A stretch of DNA of 26,290 nt from Nitrososphaerota archaeon. GTDB lineage: Archaea > Thermoproteota > Nitrososphaeria > Nitrososphaerales > UBA183. The translations under genes and the position numbers were made by a program. Positions 5,742 through 10,875 of the stretch are shown here, piece after piece. The stretch covers positions 1 through 26,290 of the forward strand of contig JAFMAA010000010.1 in the NCBI GenBank assembly GCA_029785235.1, given 5' to 3'. How positions within the stretch are numbered: position 1 is the first letter of the stretch; each line of letters begins with the position of its first letter. The notes under the pieces were generated by a model. It had not been told where the DNA came from, searched no databases, and saw only the letters and a list, made by a program, of their open reading frames with translations.

Positions 5742-7438
5742 CTTGCGTATGACGCCTCCAGGCTTTCTCGGTTCAACCTAACCCCGCCGTCCGACCTCTC
5801 AGCCAGGCCGAGGGTGTTCAGTTCTGAAATCGCGTTATTGAAGCCCCCAGAGGTGGGAGAATACCCGGTCAGTTCGCCTAACCTCTCCTTGGTGAACGTC
5901 TCGTCAGGGTTCTTGAGGAGCACCTCATAGATTTTCTTCGGGGCCAGACCGAGCTTGTTCAGATAGGTCTCAAGCGAGGTGGTCTCCGGGGTGCTGTATT
6001 CGTCTCCCAAGATGCTGATGGTCTCCTGAACCGCGTCGTCGGCCAAGAAGTAGTTCGATCCGGACATCTTGACAAGCCCGGCGACTTTCAGCTTGCTCAG
6101 AGAGTTATTGAAGCCCCCTGAAGTCGGAGAGTAGTTCGTGAGGGCCCCAATCTGGGATTTGGAAAAGCTCTTGCCCTGGCGCATGGCGAGAAACTTCAGG
6201 ATGACCCTTTCGCAGCGCCCGAAATCTTGGTCTTTCGAGTCTAAGGTCTTTTGGGGTGTAGAGGCATGGTATGATGAGGTCGAAAGTGGCTGTCGTGGAA
6301 CCTCCATCGGGGCGAGTTCGACCTTTCGCGGCGGGATTCCAAGCGCCTTGGCCGTCCTCTGATTCACCTCGGTTATCACCTGGCGCAGAGAGACGATATC
6401 GCCCTCCAGTTGCTTGACGACGACTGAAGACTGTTTTGTAGCATACTCGGCCCCCCTTGCGAAAGCCCGGTCAGCCTCGTCCTTGAGTCGTTGAGGGTCG
6501 ATGGCGGCCGGGTTCGACTTCAGTCTCCGGTTTTCAAACTCAAGCTCCCGGTTCCGGGCCTTCAATGACTCCAGATCGTTGCGCTCTCTTTCGGCGGCTT
6601 GGGGGAGGTCTTCGAGCTTCGCGAGCGTGGCTTTTATCTTGGCCGTGGGGGGGACGGTCACGCTCCCTATCCGGCTCCCTATCTTGGGGTGCGATGTTTG
6701 GACGGACCCGACCTTTATCTTCTCGACGGACTTCGACAGCGCGGGGCCGAAGGCGTAGAACTCTCCCGGCTCCAGTTCTCGGAGCGAGCGCGTCTGTTCC
6801 CCCGTGGTGAATCCAAGCTCGAAGGCTCCGCGCTTCATGTCGTCGTCGAGCCCGCAGCGCCCTATCAGCTTGTTATTGCACTCTGCGGCGGCGTCCTTGT
6901 GGAGCTTTGAAAGGCGCTGCGTCGCTATGATGGCGCAGAAGCCGCGTTTCCTCCCCCTGGTGAGCAAGTCATTTACCGAGCCCGCTGCCTCCGAGTCGCC
7001 CACCTGCGGGTCGAACACATGGGCCTCGTCCACCACCACTATGCACGGGTGCCAGAGTTCTTTCGGGGAGTTTATCATAGAATCAAGGAACAGCCTGACG
7101 AAGTGCTTTCGCTCCTGTTGCTTCAGTTCGTAGAGGTCTATGATGGCCGACGCCTCAAGCTCCAAGAGCTTCCGAGCCAGAAGCTCGGCTGTCCGTGTGC
7201 TCACCTGTATGTCTCCGTTCTCCCCCGCCAGGATGAAATCGAACTTTTCTCTGAGCGTCCCGAACTCCCCCTCTATGTCTAAGATGATTATCTGGACCTT
7301 GCCGAACATCTGCTCGACGAGCTTTCTAATCGCGTAGCTCTTGCCGCCCCCTGAGTTGGCCTGTATGAGCGCCCTGGTCTCGATCAACCGGTCTAAGTCT
7401 AAGACCGCTTCCCCTCCGGCCAGCTTTTCCCCGATTAT
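5738..7438 (-). CDS. HerA-type DNA-translocating ATPase with twin winged helices
   Basis: Numbering from the TTG at 7387, the motifs are: Walker A ANSGGGKS (10-17), Walker B CIVVVDEAH (115-123), sensor Gln in ATQRLS (155-160), Arg finger LIGRCGL (174-180), a coiled coil (about 265-345), and two winged-helix repeats (393-450 and 485-540) that share YSPTSGGFNN exactly. The family pumps duplex DNA as a hexamer. Residues upstream of that TTG (GEKLAGGEAVLDLDRL) look like the conserved first strands of the domain, yet this stretch has no ATG, GTG or TTG. An ATA at 7436-7438 overlaps the preceding TAA exactly where ATGA would be expected, and I use it here (566 residues). Likely roles are genome packaging, segregation or recombination. 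Confidence 0.86.
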   Translation of the reverse strand: MIGEKLAGGEAVLDLDRLIETRALIQANSGGGKSYAIRKLVEQMFGKVQIIILDIEGEFGTLREKFDFILAGENGDIQVSTRTAELLARKLLELEASAIIDLYELKQQERKHFVRLFLDSMINSPKELWHPCIVVVDEAHVFDPQVGDSEAAGSVNDLLTRGRKRGFCAIIATQRLSKLHKDAAAECNNKLIGRCGLDDDMKRGAFELGFTTGEQTRSLRELEPGEFYAFGPALSKSVEKIKVGSVQTSHPKIGSRIGSVTVPPTAKIKATLAKLEDLPQAAERERNDLESLKARNRELEFENRRLKSNPAAIDPQRLKDEADRAFARGAEYATKQSSVVVKQLEGDIVSLRQVITEVNQRTAKALGIPPRKVELAPMEVPRQPLSTSSYHASTPQKTLDSKDQDFGRCERVILKFLAMRQGKSFSKSQIGALTNYSPTSGGFNNSLSKLKVAGLVKMSGSNYFLADDAVQETISILGDEYSTPETTSLETYLNKLGLAPKKIYEVLLKNPDETFTKERLGELTGYSPTSGGFNNAISELNTLGLAERSDGGVRLNRESLEASYAR

Positions 7439-7701
7439 GAGGTTCGTCTGCTTTCACTCCAAATCCGGGCTTCTGTCTTCACTACCAACCGCTGCGCCCG
7501 TGGGCTTAGGGCCTCAAACGGAACGTCAAACGAGTCGCGGGCCGTGTATTTCGACATCTTGTGGCTGGCCCTTCTTACCGGGGCCAATCCGAGCATCCTT
7601 CTGTGATGGCCTACCGTCTGGGTGGTCACGCCTTTCAGCCGGGCTATCTCCCCATCGTCCAGGCCCGCGCCGTTGAGCCTTCGGAGTTCGTCGTCGGTGA
7701 T
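7435..7701 (-). CDS. Helix-turn-helix protein with non-canonical start
   Basis: The clear feature is a helix-turn-helix, LDDGEIARLKGVTTQTVGHH, preceded by ITDDELRRLNGAG and followed by a basic tail. The first canonical start, GTG at 7629, falls between the two DNA-binding helices, so the gene must begin earlier. The frame is open from 7761 but contains no ATG, GTG or TTG before 7629. I place the start tentatively at ATC 7699-7701, six bases after the stop of the upstream gene (88 residues); CTG codons are alternatives. It may be a regulator or a replication or packaging accessory to the ATPase that follows. Confidence 0.6.
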   Translation of the reverse strand: MTDDELRRLNGAGLDDGEIARLKGVTTQTVGHHRRMLGLAPVRRASHKMSKYTARDSFDVPFEALSPRAQRLVVKTEARIWSESRRTS

Positions 7702-7706
7702 GTATG

Positions 7707-7859
7707 TTAGGATTGGACGCCCCCCGGAACGATGTTTCGCAGCCCGTGGCCGCAGCCCTTCTCACACTCGCATTTCGATACACGGACATCGTTAGCCTCT
7801 GTGATTTCTGGGTAGCAGACCATCCAGCAGAAGGAACATAGCTGTGGGCGGGTGCTCAT
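7707..7859 (-). CDS. Cys-rich microprotein, putative zinc-binding
   Basis: This encodes 50 residues with Cys at 8, 11, 15, 30, 32 and 36 (CSFCWMVC and CECEKGCGH) and a His at 38. Two zinc knuckles, or one binuclear site, are plausible. The start at 7857-7859 overlaps the upstream stop as ATGA. The TAA is not overlapped by a recognisable start of the next gene. It contains a copy of the dispersed TTTCGATACA motif. Confidence 0.68.
   Translation of the reverse strand: MSTRPQLCSFCWMVCYPEITEANDVRVSKCECEKGCGHGLRNIVPGGVQS
7773..7782 (+). repeat. Dispersed motif TTTCGATACA, copy 3
   Basis: Exact copy extended to the 12-mer ATTTCGATACAC. It lies antisense within the 50-residue Cys-rich gene, where the coding strand spells Val-Ser-Lys. 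Confidence 0.8.
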
Positions 7860-8032
7860 ATTAGGTTCGACCCAATGACCTCGTTCAATTCGACGAGACC
7901 GTGCGCTAATCTATCATCTTTGTGAAGCCGCATCATTTCTTTGGCTGTCTTCCCATTGTCGGGGCAAACATGGAGAACAATCCCGTCATTGTGCTTGCAG
8001 AAGTAAGCTACTACCTGTTTACCAGCGCTCAC
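7856..8032 (-). CDS. Small Cys/His protein
   Basis: This encodes 58 residues. YFCKH (10-14) and LHVC (21-24) pair Cys12/His14 with His22/Cys24, a possible zinc site within two beta strands. The C-terminal half is helical (AKEMMRLHKDDRLAHGLVEL). The start is GTG at 8030-8032, making a GTGA overlap with the upstream stop. Family unknown. Confidence 0.68.
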   Translation of the reverse strand: MSAGKQVVAYFCKHNDGIVLHVCPDNGKTAKEMMRLHKDDRLAHGLVELNEVIGSNLI

Positions 8033-8163
8033 TCTAAGTCAGACTCCTTGACCTTTCCGAGATAGACCACGAAATCCTGCTTGTTGACTTTACACTCTGC
8101 GGGGTCGTCTGCGCAACAGGGTATCAGGATGTCGCTCCCTTCTACGAGGTGTGCGACTGTCAT
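8029..8163 (-). CDS. Small Cys-containing protein
   Basis: This encodes 44 residues, beta-rich, with adjacent Cys (IPCCADD) at 16-17 and a third at 24. ATGA overlap with the AbrB-like gene and GTGA overlap with the following gene. Function unknown. Second gene of the operon, so likely made early and in quantity together with the regulator. Confidence 0.66.
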   Translation of the reverse strand: MTVAHLVEGSDILIPCCADDPAECKVNKQDFVVYLGKVKESDLE

Positions 8164-8375
8164 TCTATCTTGCTCACCGTCATCATCCAATCCTTCTTGG
8201 GGCTCCTCAGCAGCGCGACCCTCATCCTGTCGCCCTCCTTTATCCCAGCCTCCTCGCGTATCTGCGAGTCGAAGGTTATGCGGCCTCGCTTGTCCACTAT
8301 CGAGATTGAGACTAGGGCGGGAGGTATCTCCGAACTCATCGCACCAGCGCGTGGGCGGTTGTGGGTAATAAGCAT
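8160..8375 (-). CDS. AbrB/SpoVT-type swapped-hairpin regulator
   Basis: This encodes 71 residues. The segment from about 22 on (VSISIVDKRGRITFDSQIREEAGIKEGDRMRV, broken here only for description) has the AbrB pattern: a strand, GRIT, a short helix, then GD.(M/V).V. Such proteins are dimeric DNA-binding transcription factors. It is the first gene of the 26-gene operon. The ATG at 8373-8375 lies 26 bases from the centre of a TATA-like box, as for a leaderless mRNA; an alternative ATG at 8339 would trim 12 residues. Autoregulation through the neighbouring repeated sites is a reasonable inference. Confidence 0.8.
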   Translation of the reverse strand: MLITHNRPRAGAMSSEIPPALVSISIVDKRGRITFDSQIREEAGIKEGDRMRVALLRSPKKDWMMTVSKIE

Positions 8376-8397
8376 TCGCCGGATTCTGAGGATTTGC

Positions 8398-8405
8398 TTA
8401 CTTAG
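8398..8405 (-). promoter_or_regulatory. TATA-like promoter of the 26-gene operon
   Basis: CTAAGTAA on the minus strand, centred 26 bases before the ATG at 8375, fits an archaeal leaderless promoter. The sequence continues GCAAATCCT, shared with the promoter at 8570. Confidence 0.6.
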
Positions 8406-8422
8406 TCAGGATTCCATACCAG

Positions 8423-8545
8423 TCAGGGCGTCGCGCTGTGGGCCAGCTTCATGTGCTGACCGTAGCGCCGCTCGTCGCTTTCGCTCTGCGGGGGCCACTC
8501 CCGATAGGATTTGCACTCCCAGCAGGGCTCTAAGGTCTGGCTCAA
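8423..8545 (-). CDS. Putative zinc-finger microprotein
   Basis: This encodes 40 residues with CWEC (8-11) and, after a charged middle, GQHMKLAH (29-36). A CxxC...H....H zinc site is plausible. The start is TTG at 8543-8545, placed 28 bases after a TATA-like box that is almost identical to that of the adjoining operon. It precedes the AbrB-like gene on the same strand but has its own promoter. The frame holds one AGGATTTGC copy. The family is unknown and the size makes the call tentative. Confidence 0.5.
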   Translation of the reverse strand: MSQTLEPCWECKSYREWPPQSESDERRYGQHMKLAHSATP

Positions 8546-8569
8546 TGGTGCGTGTCGGTCAGGATTTGC

Positions 8570-8577
8570 TACTTATG
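8570..8577 (-). promoter_or_regulatory. TATA-like promoter of the 40-residue gene
   Basis: CATAAGTA followed by GCAAATCCT on the minus strand, about 28 bases before the TTG at 8545. It closely matches the promoter at 8398, so the two are probably co-regulated. Confidence 0.52.
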
Positions 8578-8645
8578 CTTTCATGCTTTCATGTGGGTGG
8601 GGGTCGGTGCGGGGTGTGAAAGTGATTCAGACGGTCTTATAGTTT

Positions 8646-8685
8646 CCATGCAAAAAGATTTAAGTAATCCTTGTTCCCATGCAAA
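8646..8685 (+). promoter_or_regulatory. Promoter flanked by CCATGCAAA direct repeats
   Basis: A TTTAAGTA box (8659-8666) lies 27 bases before the ATG at 8690. CCATGCAAA occurs on both sides, at 8646-8654 and 8677-8685, exactly 31 bp apart (about three helical turns). This is a good layout for cooperative repressor binding over the TATA box and transcription start. AATCCT follows the box, as in the two neighbouring minus-strand promoters. The remainder of 8546-8645 shows no gene. Confidence 0.62.
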
Positions 8686-8689
8686 CGCC

Positions 8690-8905
8690 ATGAGCGAACT
8701 ACTACTGGCGAATGAAGTCATGGACACAGCCAATCCCCGTGTCTATTTTGAGGTGAAAGCCTCAGCCGGGAGGATTTGGCTAACTATCCAGACAATCGGA
8801 AGCGAACCGCGTCGTGTGAAAGTCCTTCTCAACATGGAGGACGCTACTGAGGTCGCGGACGCCGTGGCTGACGCAGTAATCGAAGCCAAGAAGGGACAGA
8901 AATGA
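8690..8905 (+). CDS. Small protein, unknown
   Basis: This encodes 71 residues. The order strand-strand-strand-helix is suggested by VYFEVKA, RIWLTIQTIG, RRVKVLL and a long Ala-rich helix (EDATEVADAVADAV). No family is recognised. The frame is open further upstream, but the ATG at 8690 fits the TATA box spacing. Its TGA overlaps the next ATG as ATGA, starting a chain of small plus-strand genes. Confidence 0.68.
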   Translation: MSELLLANEVMDTANPRVYFEVKASAGRIWLTIQTIGSEPRRVKVLLNMEDATEVADAVADAVIEAKKGQK

Positions 8906-9066
8906 GGGCGGTCATAGAGACCGAGGCGTATCAAGAGCGGGTCGCTCAGATTCGCGCATATTATGGCCGTCTGAAGACTGGCGACCCAGAACACGACTAT
9001 GGCGTGGAGGTTGCCATGGAGGATTCCTTGGCCGACTGGAAAGAAGAAGCGGAGGTTATCCTGTGA
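8902..9066 (+). CDS. Small acidic helical protein
   Basis: This encodes 54 residues: acidic and helical, with QERVAQIRAYYGRL and an acidic C-terminus (DWKEEAEVIL). ATGA overlap with the preceding gene and GTGA overlap with the next. Function unknown; no Cys. Confidence 0.66.
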   Translation: MRAVIETEAYQERVAQIRAYYGRLKTGDPEHDYGVEVAMEDSLADWKEEAEVIL

Positions 9067-9182
9067 CCACCTTCATACGCCACAAGCGCGTAAAGGGCAT
9101 CTGCTATCTTATCGAAGTCAACGAAGAAAGCCGGGGCCGCTGTCCGACCCACAATCCGCCCAAGAAGGCTAAGAAAAAATGA
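9063..9182 (+). CDS. Basic Cys microprotein, paralogue A
   Basis: This encodes 39 residues. The pattern FIRHKRVKGICYLIE ... GRCPTHNPPKKAKKK is repeated in the gene at 9626-9745 (VIRHRKIKGRCYIYE ... GPCEEHSPKKK). Two Cys and the following His could bind a metal; the Lys-rich end suggests nucleic-acid contact. The start is GTG, overlapping the preceding stop. Confidence 0.66.
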   Translation: MTTFIRHKRVKGICYLIEVNEESRGRCPTHNPPKKAKKK

Positions 9183-9195
9183 GGCTGAAGGATTG

Positions 9196-9327
9196 ATGCC
9201 TTACAAAGGCATAGGGGAGGACGTTTGCACAGGTTGCGGAAAATGGGCCATCATTGTTTTCGCTGAAGGCGTTCCTCCCAAACAGCGCCGATACTGCCAG
9301 ATATGCTATACTGAGGAATTGGCATGA
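9196..9327 (+). CDS. Zinc-ribbon microprotein
   Basis: This encodes 43 residues with CTGCGKW (11-14 Cys pair) and YCQIC (34-37 Cys pair) about 20 residues apart, a zinc ribbon. Between the preceding stop and this ATG there is a five-codon frame (ATGAGGCTG...TGATG) that overlaps both, perhaps a re-initiation relay. Zinc ribbons of this size in archaeal elements often bind DNA or the transcription machinery; no specific family is recognised. Confidence 0.7.
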   Translation: MPYKGIGEDVCTGCGKWAIIVFAEGVPPKQRRYCQICYTEELA

Positions 9328-9339
9328 GGCGTTTCTAAC

Positions 9340-9396
9340 ATGACTGAAGTCATAATCTCGGAAGCTCCAAAGGACAGCGACATAGAAGAAAAGTAA
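9340..9396 (+). CDS. Possible 18-residue acidic peptide
   Basis: ATG to TAA, 18 codons, acidic (EAPKDSDIEEK). It is preceded by a four-codon frame ATGAGGCGTTTC that overlaps the zinc-ribbon stop, the same relay arrangement as before 9196. The length gives no statistical support, so this is tentative. Confidence 0.25.
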   Translation: MTEVIISEAPKDSDIEEK

Positions 9397-9414
9397 GCGG
9401 GATTAGTTTCACAA

Positions 9415-9454
9415 TTACCGTGGTAAGGTTTATATGCGGTTGTTACCGTGGTAA
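9415..9454 (+). promoter_or_regulatory. Promoter with twin TTACCGTGGTAA operators
   Basis: TTTATATG (9429-9436) is centred 26-27 bases before the ATG at 9459, a strong leaderless archaeal promoter. TTACCGTGGTAA occurs at 9415-9426, against the upstream edge of the TATA box, and again at 9443-9454, over the transcription start. The copies are 28 bp apart. Each has inverted TTACC/GGTAA arms around two bases, so each can bind a symmetric dimer. A repressor excluding TBP/TFB or polymerase is the simplest reading. Confidence 0.78.
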
Positions 9455-9458
9455 TGGT

Positions 9459-9629
9459 ATGAGCGAAACGAAACCCGCACAAACAAGATACATCCCTTGC
9501 GACTTTTGTAACGGAAGGGAGCCCGCTGTCCGAAGTGATGCCAATGGAAACACGTTCATTGGGAAGAAATGCCTTGCAGGTGCAAGCCAATCTCTGCTGT
9601 CTATTCTTGATAGGAGTTCGTCGGAGTGA
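9459..9629 (+). CDS. Small CxxC protein under tight promoter control
   Basis: This encodes 56 residues. YIPCDFCNGRE holds a CxxC pair at 14-17 and KKCLAG a third Cys at about 39. It may bind zinc or an iron-sulfur cluster with an unseen fourth ligand. The ATG at 9459 is chosen over an in-frame GTG at 9420 because of the TATA spacing and because the earlier codons lie inside the operator. TGA overlaps the next GTG. Function unknown; the elaborate promoter suggests a regulatory or toxic product. Confidence 0.68.
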   Translation: MSETKPAQTRYIPCDFCNGREPAVRSDANGNTFIGKKCLAGASQSLLSILDRSSSE

Positions 9630-9745
9630 TTCGCCACCGCAAAATCAAAGGCCGATGCTACATCTACGAAACCAAGGAGTCCTATGTGGGGCCCTGTGAA
9701 GAACACAGCCCCAAGAAGAAAAGCAGGCGGGGGGCCTCCGTCTAA
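9626..9745 (+). CDS. Basic Cys microprotein, paralogue B
   Basis: This encodes 39 residues related to the product of 9063-9182 (shared IRH(K/R)..KG.CY..E, a second Cys, then H.P(K)KK). The start is GTG at 9626-9628 inside a GTGA overlap. The TAA ends within the last codons of the convergent minus-strand gene, a 4-base tail-to-tail overlap, so no terminator separates the two. Confidence 0.68.
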   Translation: MIRHRKIKGRCYIYETKESYVGPCEEHSPKKKSRRGASV

Positions 9746-10176
9746 GGCCCTATCGTGGTGCTGATAGAACAGATCAGGCCCGCTGTCGCCGACGTTGCCG
9801 CGCTCAGGGTCACATACAGCGTAGCCGTCGAGCCCGCCGAGACCGTCACGCTGGAATCCGTGGCCGTCACCCCCGAGCACCCCGAGGGGACTATAGTAGT
9901 GGACGCCGCGCTCTGGGATATGCTGGCGGGGTCTGAGAGCGATATGGCTATCTCTGCGGACGCGCCCTCTGTCAGGTCCCCCGAGCAGGTATAGACCCCC
10001 GACGAGCTCGAGCATGGGGCCCCGGCGAACGTGACTCCTGAGATTGTGAGAGGCGGGTCTTCGATTGTTATTGTGGTTCCTATTGACGCGAGCGTGGACG
10101 AGGCCGCGACGTATGCGACAGGGCTCACCACGAGGACGCCGATGAGCAGGCCCCCCAGAAAGTCCTTCCGCCTCAT
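9742..10176 (-). CDS. Membrane-anchored exported protein with Ig-like domain
   Basis: This encodes 144 residues. A basic N-terminus and one hydrophobic segment (6-26) act as signal or anchor. The rest is Ser/Thr/Ala-rich and beta-sheet-like, with two probable disulfides (APCSSSSGVYTC; GC..., LIC). The start forms an ATGA overlap with a 31-residue gene, and AAAGGAGG lies about 12 bases upstream. It is probably displayed on the outside of the cell or particle. Confidence 0.75.
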   Translation of the reverse strand: MRRKDFLGGLLIGVLVVSPVAYVAASSTLASIGTTITIEDPPLTISGVTFAGAPCSSSSGVYTCSGDLTEGASAEIAISLSDPASISQSAASTTIVPSGCSGVTATDSSVTVSAGSTATLYVTLSAATSATAGLICSISTTIGP

Positions 10177-10268
10177 AGCTCTGGGTGCCTCCTTTCAATA
10201 CATTCCGAGCACCTGCAGGGAGAGTCCGAATCCCCCGCGACGTATTCTACTCCGTCTTGGTCGGTCAT
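10173..10268 (-). CDS. CxCxxC microprotein leading the exported-protein gene
   Basis: This encodes 31 residues: an acidic first half (DQDGVEYVAGDSDS) and CRCSECIERRH, with three Cys and a His as likely metal ligands. It starts 25 bases after a CATATAG box and ends in an ATGA overlap with the exported-protein gene, so the two form a small operon. The promoter, overlap and Cys motif together support it despite its size. Confidence 0.55.
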   Translation of the reverse strand: MTDQDGVEYVAGDSDSPCRCSECIERRHPEL

Positions 10269-10271
10269 CGG

Positions 10272-10296
10272 CAGAGCGTGGGCTCTGGACTATATG
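10272..10296 (-). promoter_or_regulatory. CATATAG promoter with CAGAGC/GCTCTG operator
   Basis: CATATAG (10290-10296, minus strand) lies 25 bases before the ATG at 10268. Between them is a perfect inverted repeat, CAGAGC-4-GCTCTG (10272-10287), positioned over the expected transcription start. It can act as an operator or as a 5' hairpin. Confidence 0.55.
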
Positions 10297-10311
10297 AGGC
10301 AGGATGAATCT

Positions 10312-10355
10312 AGGAGAAAAACAGGGGGGAGGGGTGCGTGAAAGTGCTCCTCCCC
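10312..10355 (-). terminator. Terminator after the LamG operon
   Basis: On the minus strand GGGGAGG (10349-10355) pairs with CCTCCCC (10326-10332) and is followed by GTTTTTCTCC (10312-10322). The hairpin begins at the stop codon of the 60-residue membrane protein. A stem followed by a T run fits transcription termination. Confidence 0.6.
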
Positions 10356-10537
10356 TAACGCCTGAAGGTCAGGACTCCCCCAGCGAGCAGGGAAAGCATG
10401 CCCAGCCCCGCCAGAGCCGCCGACAGCCCGACTATCCCCGCCGGGTGGAACCCCTCTATGTAGGTCACGGCTGCGGCCCATCCGACAGGGAGCGCCATCA
10501 ACGCGCCCCCTAAGATGTTCTCTCTCAATCTGTTCAC
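10355..10537 (-). CDS. Small two-span membrane protein, capsid-like size
   Basis: This encodes 60 residues with two hydrophobic segments (about 8-26 and 32-56), little between them and a basic end (TFRR). A short, very hydrophobic two-helix protein is what spindle-shaped archaeal viruses use as major capsid protein, so it is one candidate here; no sequence match is claimed. The start is GTG at 10535-10537 in a GTGA overlap; the same GGAGGTGA would serve as ribosome-binding site for a TTG three codons on, the alternative start. Confidence 0.7.
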   Translation of the reverse strand: MNRLRENILGGALMALPVGWAAAVTYIEGFHPAGIVGLSAALAGLGMLSLLAGGVLTFRR

Positions 10538-10875
10538 CTCCTCTCCCTGCGTGTGAGCATCTCGGCGGAAAGGAGCCCGGCGAACTGGAGCGCCAGGAGT
10601 ATCAGGAACGTCGCGTCGAACCCCAGGGCGCCTCCCAGGAACAGCACTATGAAGGCGGACATGAGCACCGCCAGGAGGAGCGTCTTGAGCACCATGAAGG
10701 ACTTCGTTCCTTTGGCGAGCAGATAGGCGAATGTGAAGGCCGATATCTCCATGACGAACACCGCTGCGAACCCCAGCACCACGGGGAAGGACTTTGGATG
10801 GACGAACACGACCATGAACACGCTGACCCCCAGGGCGTCGAGGAGCCCCCAGGCCATGTTGAGCCTCAGGTTCAT
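10534..10875 (-). CDS. Multi-span membrane protein
   Basis: This encodes 113 residues with four hydrophobic segments (about 8-26, 30-53, 62-82, 86-106) and a basic C-terminus (TRRERR). The start ATG at 10873-10875 overlaps the stop of the LamG protein gene. No family recognised. Between the adhesin and the small two-span protein, it is probably part of the particle envelope or its assembly. Confidence 0.75.
   Translation of the reverse strand: MNLRLNMAWGLLDALGVSVFMVVFVHPKSFPVVLGFAAVFVMEISAFTFAYLLAKGTKSFMVLKTLLLAVLMSAFIVLFLGGALGFDATFLILLALQFAGLLSAEMLTRRERR

Larger units (their letters stand above)
8389..8569 (+). repeat. Three copies of AGGATTTGC
   Basis: AGGATTTGC occurs at 8389-8397, 8506-8514 and 8561-8569, all in the same orientation. 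The first and third extend to AGGATTTGCT(T)ACTTA and include the TATA-like part of two minus-strand promoters; the second lies inside the 40-residue gene. They could be binding sites for the AbrB-like protein or short iterons of a replication origin. Confidence 0.6.

Noticed and set aside
7526..7789. 87-codon frame over the Cys-rich and helix-turn-helix genes
   Set aside because: Its product is Arg/Gly/His-rich without motifs, whereas the other two frames give a Cys-rich protein and a clear helix-turn-helix.
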